A stretch of 10,567 nt of DNA from Clostridiales bacterium. Lineage in GTDB: Bacteria > Bacillota_A > Clostridia > Oscillospirales > Oscillospiraceae. The notes under the pieces were generated by a model that worked only from the letters and a program-made list of their open reading frames with translations, did not search any database and was not told where the DNA came from. The number at the start of each line of letters is the position of its first letter. Position 1 is the first letter of the stretch. Positions 1 through 7,138 of this stretch are shown here, piece after piece. The stretch is from positions 1-10,567 of the forward strand of contig DXUR01000068.1 in assembly GCA_019417795.1 (NCBI GenBank), written 5' to 3'. Both the position numbers and the translations under genes were made by a program.

Positions 1-864
1 GCCGGAGTCTGTCATGACCATGTAGCACCGGTCCATGAGGTTGTGCATCTCGTCGGCAGGCAGCGGGTCGATGAGGTGCACCCGGGGCGCGCCCCGGAGA
101 TAGGTGTCCACCGCTTCCCGCACCACCGGGCTGAGGTGGACGGGATACACCAGCTCCACCTCCGGATTCTCCTCCGCGATCTGCCGCAGCGCCAGCATAA
201 TGTTCTTCATAGGCTCGCCGTAATTCTCCCGGCGGTGGCAGGTGACGAGGACGATCTTTTTCTCCCCGTAGGGCAGGGGGTTCAATTCGTCCGTGGAAAA
301 TTTGTAATTCTCCCGGACGGTGGTTTTCAGCGCGTCGATCACCGTATTGCCGGTGACGAACAGCCCCTCGGTGATATTCTCCCGCAGGAGGTTATTCTTG
401 TTGTTCACCGTAGGGCAGAAATAAAGATCCGCAATGGAGGAAACCAGCTTGCGGTTCATTTCCTCCGGAAAGGGAGAATACTTGTCATAGGTTCTGAGAC
501 CGGCCTCCACATGGCCCACCTTCACCTGATGGTAGAAGGCGGACAGCGCCCCGGCAAAGGTGGTAGAGGTATCTCCGTGGACAAGGATCATATCCGGCTT
601 CAGGGTGTCAATGGCCTCGTCCATACCGGCGAGGCACTTGCTGGTGATGGTGGACAAGGTCTGCCGGGGGGTCATGATGTCCAGATCCCAGTCGGGCTTT
701 ACCTCAAAAACCTCCAGCACGCTGTCCAGCATCTGCCGGTGCTGGGCGGTCACGCAGCAAAGGCTCTCGATCTCCGGCCGGGAGGCCAGTTCCTTCACCA
801 ACGGGCACATTTTAATGGCTTCCGGCCGGGTGCCGAAAACGCTCATGATCCGCAGCTTATTCAT
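1..864 (-). CDS. wecB: UDP-N-acetylglucosamine 2-epimerase (non-hydrolysing), 3' end beyond window
   Basis: Converts UDP-GlcNAc to UDP-ManNAc in the cytoplasm, supplying ManNAc for cell-wall polymers (WecB/MnaA family). Translating the minus strand from the ATG at 864 gives 288 codons open to the left edge. Family motifs are GTRPEAIKM at residues 11-19, HGDTSTTFAGALSAFY from 96, HVEAGLRT at 118-125, PFPEEMNRKL at 131-140 and CHRREN at 209-214. The visible part stops at TDSG, the start of the conserved TDSGG segment, so roughly the last 80-90 of about 370 residues are missing. The start is set by AAGGAGG at 874-880, 9 nt upstream. The start overlaps the end of the upstream wecA-like gene by 8 nt, which suggests translational coupling. 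The family call is firm. The hydrolysing (sialic acid type) variant is less likely given the neighbouring TagO-like enzyme. The symbol mnaA would serve equally well. Confidence 0.95.
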   Translation of the reverse strand, partial: MNKLRIMSVFGTRPEAIKMCPLVKELASRPEIESLCCVTAQHRQMLDSVLEVFEVKPDWDLDIMTPRQTLSTITSKCLAGMDEAIDTLKPDMILVHGDTSTTFAGALSAFYHQVKVGHVEAGLRTYDKYSPFPEEMNRKLVSSIADLYFCPTVNNKNNLLRENITEGLFVTGNTVIDALKTTVRENYKFSTDELNPLPYGEKKIVLVTCHRRENYGEPMKNIMLALRQIAEENPEVELVYPVHLSPVVREAVDTYLRGAPRVHLIDPLPADEMHNLMDRCYMVMTDSG

Positions 865-1996
865 GGCTGCCGTCCTCCTTCTGCTTGTCTTTTTCCTCGT
901 GATGGCCCAACTCTGTCAGTTCTTCCAGTTCCTCATGGAGCTCCTCCTTCACTTCCTTGGGGAACACCACCCGGGCGGCCACAACCGCCACAACGCACAG
1001 AGCGATCAGCAGCAGCATGGCCTTCGCCTCGCCGCCGGTGGTCAGCACCACGGCGGACAGACCCAGAATACCGGAAATGACGTACAGCGTTGCCACCGCC
1101 TGCTTCTGGTTCAGACCCATGTCGATGAGCCGGTGATGGATGTGGCCCCGGTCCGCGTGCATGGGGCTCTGGCCGTGGGCCATCCGGCGGATCATGGCGA
1201 AGGCTGTGTCGAAAATGGGCAGACCCAGGATCAAAAACGGCACGGCAAAGGAGATCACCGCGTAGAATTTGAAAAGGCCCTGAATGGACATGGTGGACAG
1301 AATGAAACCCAGAAATGTAGCGCCGGTGTCGCCCATAAACATCTTCGCGGGGTTCAGGTTATAGGGCAGGAAACCCACGCAGGCCCCCACCAGCGCCGCC
1401 ATTACCACCGCCACCTGGGCGTCGGAGGTAATCAATGCAATCACCAGCACTGTGGCGGCGGAGATGGCCGACACGCCGTTGGCAAGGCCGTCCAGGCCGT
1501 CGATGAGGTTCACCGCGTTGGTGATACCCACGATCCACAGCACCGTTACCGGGACGGACAGCCAGTTCAGCACCCAATAGGCATTGGGAGAAAAGATGTT
1601 GGGGTTGGATAACGCCTGAATGGACACGCCGTTCAGAGCCGGGATCAGGGCCGCCGCGATCTGGATCACGAATTTCAGCTTGGCGGGCAGGGCCATGATG
1701 TCATCCACCACGCCCAGCACCACGATGATGACCGCGCCCAGCAGGATGCTCTGCATCTGGGGGTTCAGTCGGATATCCACGAACAGCAGGATGCTGGCCA
1801 TAAAGCCGGCGAAGATCGCCAGACCGCCCAGCCGGGGGATGGGCTTGTGGTGCATCCGCCGCTCGTCCTTGGGCACGTCGATCGCGCCCACCTTGTAAGC
1901 AAAGCTCTTGACCACCGGTGTCATCAGAAAGCTGACCACCAGAGCCGTCAGCAATGCCAGCGCCACCGGCGCCATCAGCTGATTGTCAAATCTCAT
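857..1996 (-). CDS. wecA: Undecaprenyl-phosphate GlcNAc-1-phosphate transferase (WecA/TagO/MraY family)
   Basis: A polytopic membrane enzyme of 379 residues. The family transfers a HexNAc-1-phosphate from its UDP form to undecaprenyl phosphate at the inner face of the membrane, the first step of teichoic-acid or other polymer synthesis. Landmarks are MHHKPIPRLGG near residues 48-58, the Asp-Asp pair in VVDDI at 97-101, NAVNLIDGLDGLANG at 160-174, FMGDTGATFLGF at 220-231 and HADRGHIHHRL at 280-290. About ten hydrophobic segments lie between residue 5 and 345. The HIHH motif and PRLGG loop favour WecA/TagO over MraY. An acidic, charged tail of about 33 residues (from 347) follows the last membrane segment and is probably cytoplasmic. 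The start is supported by GGAGG at 2001-2005, although the spacer is short. It follows trpS by 13 nt and overlaps the epimerase gene. Substrate sugar (GlcNAc or another HexNAc) is inferred; tagO is an equally valid symbol. Confidence 0.9.
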   Translation of the reverse strand: MRFDNQLMAPVALALLTALVVSFLMTPVVKSFAYKVGAIDVPKDERRMHHKPIPRLGGLAIFAGFMASILLFVDIRLNPQMQSILLGAVIIVVLGVVDDIMALPAKLKFVIQIAAALIPALNGVSIQALSNPNIFSPNAYWVLNWLSVPVTVLWIVGITNAVNLIDGLDGLANGVSAISAATVLVIALITSDAQVAVVMAALVGACVGFLPYNLNPAKMFMGDTGATFLGFILSTMSIQGLFKFYAVISFAVPFLILGLPIFDTAFAMIRRMAHGQSPMHADRGHIHHRLIDMGLNQKQAVATLYVISGILGLSAVVLTTGGEAKAMLLLIALCVVAVVAARVVFPKEVKEELHEELEELTELGHHEEKDKQKEDGSHE

Positions 1997-2009
1997 GTTT
2001 CCTCCGCCG

Positions 2010-3017
2010 TTACCGGGCCAGGAAGCCCACTTTTTTGTAGACCTTGGACAGGGTGCGGTTGGCTACATAGGCAGCCTTCTCCGCACCGGCGCGGTACACG
2101 CTCTCCAGATAGGCCTTGTCAGCCAGCAGGCGCTCCGTCTCCTCCCGGATGGGGCGCAGCAGCTCCACCACGGACTCGCCCACGGCGGTCTTGAAGCTGC
2201 CGTAGCCCTGACCGGCAAATTCCGCCTCGATAGCCGCGTAATCCCTGCCGGTGGCCACAGAGTAGATCTGCATCAGGTTGGAGACGCCGGGCTTGTTCTC
2301 CGGGTCAAAGCGGACGCAGGCGTCGGAATCGGTCATGGCCTTCTTGAACTTCCGCAGGATATCCTCCGGCTTTTCCAGCATATACACGCAGCCGTTCTGA
2401 TCCTTGTCGGACTTGCTCATTTTGCTGGTGGGGGTGGTCAGGCTCATGATCCGGGCGCCCACCTTGGGGATGTAGGGGTCCGGCAGCTTGAAGGTATCGC
2501 CGTAAAGGCCGTTGAACCGGGTGGCAATGTCCCGGCAGATCTCAACGTGCTGCTTCTGGTCGCCGCCCACGGGCACCAGATCCGCCTGATACAGCAGAAT
2601 ATCCGCCGCCATCAGAGCCGGATAGGTAAACAGGCCCGCGTTGATGTTGTCCGCGTTCTTGGCGGACTTATCCTTGAACTGGGTCATGCGGCTCAGCTCG
2701 CCGAACATGGTATAGCAGTCCAGCACCCAGCCAAGCTGGGCGTGGGCCGGAACATGGGACTGGACGAACAGCACGTTTTTCTCCGGGTCCAGACCGCTGG
2801 CGATATAGGCCGCCAACTGGACCAGGGTGTGCCGCCGCAGCTCCGCCGGGACCTGCCGCACGGTGATGGTGTGCATGTCGGCCATCATATAGTAGCAGTC
2901 ATACTCATCCGCCAGCGCCGCCCAGTTGCGGATGGCGCCCAGATAGGAACCCAGCGTCAAATCGCCGGAGGGCTGGATGCCGCTTAAAATTCTTTTTTTC
3001 TGAACTTCGTTCTCCAT
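2010..3017 (-). CDS. trpS: Tryptophan--tRNA ligase
   Basis: Class I aminoacyl-tRNA synthetase of 335 residues, the usual bacterial size, charging tRNA-Trp with tryptophan. The ATP-site HIGH-type motif appears in PSGDLTLGSYLGAI (16-29), with TLGS rather than the commoner TLGN. KMSKS is at 199-203. ELSRMTQFKDKS, LVPVGGDQKQHVEI and VGARIMSL are conserved TrpS segments. The start ATG is preceded on the minus strand by GAGGT at 3024-3028, 6 nt upstream. It is the first gene of the minus-strand operon, read into the two cell-wall precursor genes after only 13 nt. The mRNA leader predicted from the promoter is about 70 nt and carries only one small hairpin (3045-3057), too short for a T-box riboswitch. 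No key residue appears to be missing. Confidence 0.97.
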   Translation of the reverse strand: MENEVQKKRILSGIQPSGDLTLGSYLGAIRNWAALADEYDCYYMMADMHTITVRQVPAELRRHTLVQLAAYIASGLDPEKNVLFVQSHVPAHAQLGWVLDCYTMFGELSRMTQFKDKSAKNADNINAGLFTYPALMAADILLYQADLVPVGGDQKQHVEICRDIATRFNGLYGDTFKLPDPYIPKVGARIMSLTTPTSKMSKSDKDQNGCVYMLEKPEDILRKFKKAMTDSDACVRFDPENKPGVSNLMQIYSVATGRDYAAIEAEFAGQGYGSFKTAVGESVVELLRPIREETERLLADKAYLESVYRAGAEKAAYVANRTLSKVYKKVGFLAR

Positions 3018-3092
3018 AATAGTACCTCGCTTTTCTGTATTTCAGCCGGAAACCGGCAGACGTATCTGTACAGGGCATATTTTAACTGATAC

Positions 3093-3121
3093 AGTATACC
3101 ACTCCCCCTTAAAAATTGCAA
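3093..3121 (-). promoter_or_regulatory. Predicted sigma-A promoter for trpS operon
   Basis: On the minus strand a -35 box TTGCAA (3116-3121; 4 of 6 consensus bases) and a -10 box TATACT (3093-3098; 5 of 6) are separated by exactly 17 nt. A TG one base before the -10 box makes it an extended -10. Transcription would start near 3086, about 70 nt before the trpS ATG. Seen in sequence only; not tested. Confidence 0.65.
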
Positions 3122-3130
3122 TCCGAACTC

Positions 3131-3159
3131 TTGACTTTCCTGTCTGAAATAGGGATAAT
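3131..3159 (+). promoter_or_regulatory. Predicted sigma-A promoter for gltX-asnA
   Basis: TTGACT (3131-3136; 5 of 6 consensus) and GATAAT (3154-3159; 5 of 6) are 17 nt apart. The predicted start site is near 3166. It lies back to back with the trpS promoter, with 9 nt between the two -35 boxes. Confidence 0.75.
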
Positions 3160-3203
3160 GTATTTTGTGTAATTACGTATATTTTGACATGGAGGTATCA
3201 TTC

Positions 3204-4691
3204 ATGGCTTTGGATAAGACATTTTTTGAAGATTTGGAAGCCCGCATCCCCAAGGGGAAGGTCCGTACCCGGTTCGCCCCCTCCCCCACCGGCTATATGC
3301 ACGTGGGCAACCTGCGCACCGCGCTGTACACCTGGCTCATCGCCCGCCACGCCGACGGCACCTTCATTCTCCGGATCGAGGATACGGATCAGGGCCGTCT
3401 GGTGGAGGGTGCTACGGACGTGATCTACCGCACCATGAAGGAGTGCCATCTGGATCACGATGAAGGCCCGGACGTGGGCGGCCCCACCGGCCCCTATATC
3501 CAGTCCGAGCGCCGGGACCTGTATCTGCCCTACGCCCAGCTCCTGGTGGAAAAGGGCGCAGCCTACTACTGCTTCTGCGAGAAGGCGGAATCCGAGGAGG
3601 ACTCCGGCGAGTTTGACCGGGCGGACGATCCCTGCCGGAATCTGAGCGAGGAAGAAGTGGCCGCTAATCTGGCTGCCGGTAAGCCCTACGTGATCCGTCA
3701 GCGGATCCCCCACGAGGGCACCACCACCTTCCATGACGTGTCCTTCGGTGACATCACTGTGGAGAACAAGACTCTGGACGATCAGGTGCTGCTGAAGCGG
3801 GACGGCCTGCCCACCTACAACTTCGCCAACGTGGTGGACGATCACCTCATGGGCATCACCCACGTGGTCCGGGGCAGCGAGTACCTGTCCTCCGCGCCCA
3901 AGTACAATCTGCTGTACGAGGCCTTCGGCTGGGAGGTCCCCACCTACGTCCACTGCTCTCCCGTCATGCGGGACCAGCACAACAAGATGTCCAAGCGCCA
4001 CGGCGATCCCTCCTACGAGGATCTGAAGGCTCAGGGTTTCCTGACGGACGCCATTCTGAACTATGTGGCGCTGCTGGGCTGGGCGCCCAAGGGCGAATAC
4101 GCCGAGCAGGAGATCTTCTCTCTGGACGAGCTGGTGAAGGTATTCGACATCGCCGGTATCTCCAAGTCCCCCGCTATTTTCGACATCGAGAAGCTGACCT
4201 ATTTCAACGCCACCTATCTCCGGGCCATGGAGCCTGCCGCCTTTGCGGAGGTTGCGGAGCCTTACATCCGTCAGGCGGTGAAGAACCCCGCCATCGACGC
4301 CGCCGGCATCGCCGCGCTGCTGCAGGCCCGGTGCGAAAAGCTAACGGACATTCCCGAAAAGGTCGATTTCTTCGACGCATTGCCCGATTATGACGTTGAG
4401 TTCTTCACTAACAAGAAGTCCAAGACCAACGCCGAGGTCTCCAAGGCTATGCTGGAGGCCGCCATCCCCGCTCTGGAAGCCGTTTCCGACTGGACTGTGG
4501 ACGCGATCCACGATACCCTCATTGATCTGGCTGCCAAGCTGGAGGTCAAGAACGCCACGCTGATGTGGCCTGTCCGCATTGCCGCAGCCGGCAAGCTGGT
4601 GACGCCCGGCGGCGCCGTGGAGATCTGCCACCTGCTGGGCAAGGATGAAACTCTGCGCCGTCTGCGTCTGGGTCTGGACAAGCTGAACTGA
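3204..4691 (+). CDS. gltX: Glutamate--tRNA ligase
   Basis: Class I synthetase of 495 residues, normal GltX length. It activates glutamate with ATP and charges tRNA-Glu, and in many Firmicutes also tRNA-Gln for later amidation by GatCAB; which type this is cannot be told here. The HIGH-type motif lies in PSPTGYMHVGNLRTALYTW (27-44), the KMSKS-type motif is KMSKRHG (261-267), and the WHEP-free C-terminal helical anticodon-binding domain follows. CFC at 123-125 and Cys144 could be part of the zinc site found in some GltX proteins. The chosen ATG has GGAGGT at 3191-3196, 7 nt upstream. An in-frame ATG at 3165 would add 13 residues, but it has no ribosome site and sits at or before the predicted transcription start. 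It is followed by asnA after 19 nt, so the two are probably co-transcribed. Confidence 0.97.
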   Translation: MALDKTFFEDLEARIPKGKVRTRFAPSPTGYMHVGNLRTALYTWLIARHADGTFILRIEDTDQGRLVEGATDVIYRTMKECHLDHDEGPDVGGPTGPYIQSERRDLYLPYAQLLVEKGAAYYCFCEKAESEEDSGEFDRADDPCRNLSEEEVAANLAAGKPYVIRQRIPHEGTTTFHDVSFGDITVENKTLDDQVLLKRDGLPTYNFANVVDDHLMGITHVVRGSEYLSSAPKYNLLYEAFGWEVPTYVHCSPVMRDQHNKMSKRHGDPSYEDLKAQGFLTDAILNYVALLGWAPKGEYAEQEIFSLDELVKVFDIAGISKSPAIFDIEKLTYFNATYLRAMEPAAFAEVAEPYIRQAVKNPAIDAAGIAALLQARCEKLTDIPEKVDFFDALPDYDVEFFTNKKSKTNAEVSKAMLEAAIPALEAVSDWTVDAIHDTLIDLAAKLEVKNATLMWPVRIAAAGKLVTPGGAVEICHLLGKDETLRRLRLGLDKLN

Positions 4692-4710
4692 CAACGAAAA
4701 AGGAGATCCC

Positions 4711-5721
4711 ATGAACAATCTTGTGATTCCGCAGGGCTATACCGCTCCCCTGCCTAACTACGAACAGCAGCGGGCCATCGCATTCATCAAAGAATCCTTT
4801 CAGACCAACCTCTCCAACGCGCTGAACCTGCGCCGGGTGTCCGCCCCCCTGTTTGTCGCTTCCGATTCCGGTCTGAACGACAACCTGAACGGCACGGAGC
4901 GTCCCGTCCGGTTCGACATCCCCGGTGTCGGCAAGGACGCCGAGGTGGTCCACTCTCTGGCCAAGTGGAAGCGTCTGGCCCTGAAGCGCTACGGCTTCCA
5001 CGAGGGCAAGGGCCTGTACACCGATATGAATGCCATCCGCCGGGATGAGGATGATCTGGACAACATCCACTCCGTCTATGTGGACCAGTGGGACTGGGAG
5101 AAGATCATCTCCCGGGAGGACCGGAACGAGGCGTATCTGAAGGCCACCGTCCGGGCCATCGTCGCCGCCGTGTGTGAGACCAGCGACGCGCTGAATGTGG
5201 CCTTCCCCAGCCTGCGGGTAAAGCTGGACCGGGAGGTGTACTTCGTCACCACCCAGGAGCTGGAGGACCGCTGGCCGGACAAGACCCCCAAGGAGCGGGA
5301 GCATGCCATCTGCGCCGAGCACCACACCGTGTTCCTCATGCAGATCGGCGGCAAGCTGAGATCCGGCGAAAAGCATGACGGCCGTGCCCCCGACTATGAC
5401 GACTGGGCCCTCAACGGCGACATTCTCATGTGGAACCCCATTCTGGAGCGGTCCTTTGAGATCTCCTCCATGGGCATCCGGGTGGATGAGGAATCCATGG
5501 CCCGCCAGCTGAAGCTGGCCGGGTGCGAGGAGCGGGCGGAGCTGCCCTTCCACAAGATGCTGCTGAACGGCGAGCTGCCCCAGACCATCGGCGGCGGCAT
5601 CGGCCAGAGCCGTCTCTGCATGCTGATGATCGGCAACTGCCACATTGGCGAGGTCCAGGCCAGCATCTGGGACGCCGAGACCATGAAAAAATGCGAGGAA
5701 GCCGGGATCATCCTGCTGTAA
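4711..5721 (+). CDS. asnA: Aspartate--ammonia ligase (asparagine synthetase A)
   Basis: Cytoplasmic enzyme of 336 residues that makes asparagine from aspartate, ammonia and ATP, releasing AMP and pyrophosphate. It is homologous over its length to AsnA, whose fold resembles the catalytic core of class II aspartyl/asparaginyl-tRNA synthetases. Visible landmarks are APLFVASDSGLNDNLNGTER (45-64), HSLAKWKR (81-88), the acidic segment RRDEDDLDNIHSVYVDQWDWE (in 110-130) and the class II motif 3-like GGGIGQSRL at 294-302. Length matches the roughly 330-residue family norm. AAGGAG at 4700-4705 lies 5 nt before the ATG. It is second in the gltX-asnA unit, ended by the hairpins that follow. Pairing with gltX makes sense as amino-acid supply for translation, but direct cooperation is not shown. 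Confidence 0.96.
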   Translation: MNNLVIPQGYTAPLPNYEQQRAIAFIKESFQTNLSNALNLRRVSAPLFVASDSGLNDNLNGTERPVRFDIPGVGKDAEVVHSLAKWKRLALKRYGFHEGKGLYTDMNAIRRDEDDLDNIHSVYVDQWDWEKIISREDRNEAYLKATVRAIVAAVCETSDALNVAFPSLRVKLDREVYFVTTQELEDRWPDKTPKEREHAICAEHHTVFLMQIGGKLRSGEKHDGRAPDYDDWALNGDILMWNPILERSFEISSMGIRVDEESMARQLKLAGCEERAELPFHKMLLNGELPQTIGGGIGQSRLCMLMIGNCHIGEVQASIWDAETMKKCEEAGIILL

Positions 5722-5729
5722 ATACGCAA

Positions 5730-5765
5730 AAGCAGTCCCGCGGCATTTTTGCCGCGGGACTGCTT
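5730..5765. terminator. Perfect 16-bp hairpin between convergent asnA and fprA
   Basis: Left arm 5730-5745 and right arm 5750-5765 pair perfectly around a TTTT loop. It lies 8 nt after the asnA stop. The plus-strand side has no real T-run after it. The minus-strand side reads TTTT across the arm end, so it may act on fprA transcripts or serve as an mRNA 3'-end stabiliser. Confidence 0.7.
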
Positions 5766-5788
5766 GATGCCCTGATTCCAAAATGAAC

Positions 5789-5823
5789 CCCCCGTCTCCG
5801 CGAGAAGCGGAGACGGGGGTTTT
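5789..5823. terminator. Intrinsic terminator, 13-bp stem with T-tract on plus strand
   Basis: Arms 5789-5801 and 5807-5819 (CCCCCGTCTCCGC and its complement) enclose a 5-nt loop. TTTT follows at 5820-5823, so it fits best as the terminator of gltX-asnA. It ends 3 nt before the fprA stop codon and could also work, more weakly, for fprA. Confidence 0.82.
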
Positions 5824-5826
5824 CAC

Positions 5827-7038
5827 TTATTCTTCGGCTGCGATGTCGGCAGCGATCAGGTCGGCCAGATCCTCCAGCTTCCGGTACTGCTCCTCCTTCA
5901 CGGCGGAGCGGATGGTGATGGGCGGTGCGATCTGCTCCATGCCCTTCATCTCCTCCAGATGCTTGGCCATGAGCCGGGCGGCGGCAGGGCCCCAGCTGCC
6001 GTTTTCAATGAGGGCCACGGTGCGGTTCTGGAGTGCGTGGGCCTTCAGTTCCAGCAGCAGCGTCTCCATGGGGGTGTAGATGCCGCCGTTGTAGGTGGCG
6101 CTGGCAAACACCAGATGGCTGCACTGGAACGCGGCGCTGACCTGCTCGGATACGTCGGTGTGGGACACGTCGAAGATCCGCACGTGCCGCACGCCCTTTT
6201 CCGCCAGACGGGAGGCCAGGATCTCGCAGGCGTTTTCCGTGTGGCCGTAGATGGAGCCGCAGAAAATAGCGGCTGTCCACGCCTCCGGCGTGTAGGTGCT
6301 CCAGCGCTTGTACTTCTCAAGGAACCAGCCGATGTTCTCCCGCCAGACGGGGCCGTGGAGGGGGCAGAGGTACTGAATATCCAGTCCCGCTGCCTTTTTC
6401 AGCACGTTCTGCACCGGCGTGCCGTATTTGCCCACGATGTTGGTGTAATACCGACGGGCATCGTCCAGCCACTCCTGCTCGAAATTCACCTCGTCGGCGA
6501 AGATGTTGCCGTCCATAGCGCCGAAGGTGCCGAAGGCGTCGGCGCTGAACAGGGCCTTCTCCGTGGTATCATAGGTCATCATGACCTCCGGCCAGTGGAC
6601 CAGCGGGGCCATGACAAAGGTCAGCTCGTGGCGGCCCAGGGACAGGGTATCCCCCTCCTTCACCGCCTGGAAGCGGCCCTCCACCTCCATGGGGAAGAAC
6701 TGCTTGATCATGGGCAAGGTCTTGGCGTTGCCGATGACGGTGGCCTCCGGGTAGCGGCTCAGGACCGTTCCCAGCGTGGCGGCGTGATCCGGCTCCATGT
6801 GGTTGACGATCACATAATTCAGAGGCTTGCCCTGCAGGGCGTGTTCCAGATTCTCAAAGAACCGCTCCGCGATGGCCTGATCCACCGTATCCAGCAGGGC
6901 CGTCTTTTCATCCTGGATCAGATAGGCGTTGTAGGAGACGCCCCGGGGGATGGGATATACATTTTCAAACAGGGCCAGCCGGCGGTCCGAGCCGCCCAGC
7001 CAGATCAGATCAGATGTGATTTTCTTCGTGCAATACAT
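5827..7038 (-). CDS. fprA: Class A flavodiiron protein (FprA family)
   Basis: A 403-residue soluble oxidoreductase. The family reduces O2 to water or NO to N2O with electrons from rubredoxin or a similar donor, protecting anaerobes. The N-terminal metallo-beta-lactamase-like domain carries the diiron ligands: HMEPDH at 80-85, His148, Asp167 and His228 in CPLHGP. The C-terminal flavodoxin domain (about 254-400) binds FMN: GSIYGHTENA (261-270), SATYNGGIYTP and ENGSWGPAA. There is no rubredoxin or flavin reductase extension, so it is class A, and no redox partner gene is adjacent. The ATG at 7038 has AAGGAG 10 nt upstream. A terminator lies between this gene and the upstream DUF4330 gene, so it is probably its own transcript. 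I did not find a convincing promoter in the roughly 50 nt available. Whether O2 or NO is the main substrate cannot be told. Confidence 0.95.
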   Translation of the reverse strand: MYCTKKITSDLIWLGGSDRRLALFENVYPIPRGVSYNAYLIQDEKTALLDTVDQAIAERFFENLEHALQGKPLNYVIVNHMEPDHAATLGTVLSRYPEATVIGNAKTLPMIKQFFPMEVEGRFQAVKEGDTLSLGRHELTFVMAPLVHWPEVMMTYDTTEKALFSADAFGTFGAMDGNIFADEVNFEQEWLDDARRYYTNIVGKYGTPVQNVLKKAAGLDIQYLCPLHGPVWRENIGWFLEKYKRWSTYTPEAWTAAIFCGSIYGHTENACEILASRLAEKGVRHVRIFDVSHTDVSEQVSAAFQCSHLVFASATYNGGIYTPMETLLLELKAHALQNRTVALIENGSWGPAAARLMAKHLEEMKGMEQIAPPITIRSAVKEEQYRKLEDLADLIAADIAAEE

Positions 7039-7091
7039 AGCTGAAATTCTCCTTTTGATTCATATTTCCGTTGGGTAAATGACTTGTCGAA

Positions 7092-7136
7092 CAAAAAGAC
7101 ACACGGACTGGAAACCGTGTGCCCTTCGGAAAGGGC
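7092..7136 (-). terminator. Intrinsic terminator after the DUF4330 gene
   Basis: On the minus strand the arms 7115-7121 and 7100-7106 (CACACGG and its complement) enclose an 8-nt loop and are followed by TCTTTTTGTT, the T-tract. A second small hairpin, GCCCTT/AAGGGC (7121-7126 with 7131-7136), sits immediately before it. The element starts right after the DUF4330 stop and would separate it from fprA. Confidence 0.8.
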
Positions 7137-7138
7137 CG

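Noticed and set aside
43..1612. Long open frames on the plus strand opposite the epimerase and WecA-like genes (350 and 345 residues).
   Set aside because: They lie antisense to genes with clear family motifs, have low-complexity His/Arg/Gly-rich composition typical of reverse frames in high-GC DNA, and have no ribosome site or recognised domain.
1983..2987. 334-residue open frame on the plus strand opposite trpS.
   Set aside because: Complementary shadow of a gene with intact HIGH and KMSKS motifs; no supporting start signals.
3018..3203. Possible T-box or other riboswitch between trpS and gltX.
   Set aside because: Predicted leaders are about 70 and 38 nt, with only one 5-bp stem (3045-3057). 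No T-box core or terminator/antiterminator pair is visible.
3165..3203. Upstream in-frame ATG for gltX giving a 508-residue protein.
   Set aside because: It coincides with the predicted transcription start and lacks a ribosome site. The ATG at 3204 has a good GGAGGT.
4546..5826. 426-residue open frame on the minus strand opposite asnA.
   Set aside because: It crosses both terminator hairpins and the end of gltX, and is antisense to a well-supported enzyme.
5959..7044. 361-residue open frame on the plus strand opposite fprA.
   Set aside because: Antisense to all the diiron and FMN motifs; composition is that of a shadow frame.
7010..7063. 17-codon open frame on the minus strand that begins upstream of fprA, contains its ribosome site and ends inside the gene in another frame; considered as a leader peptide.
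   Set aside because: It has no ribosome site of its own, and its length and composition fit chance.
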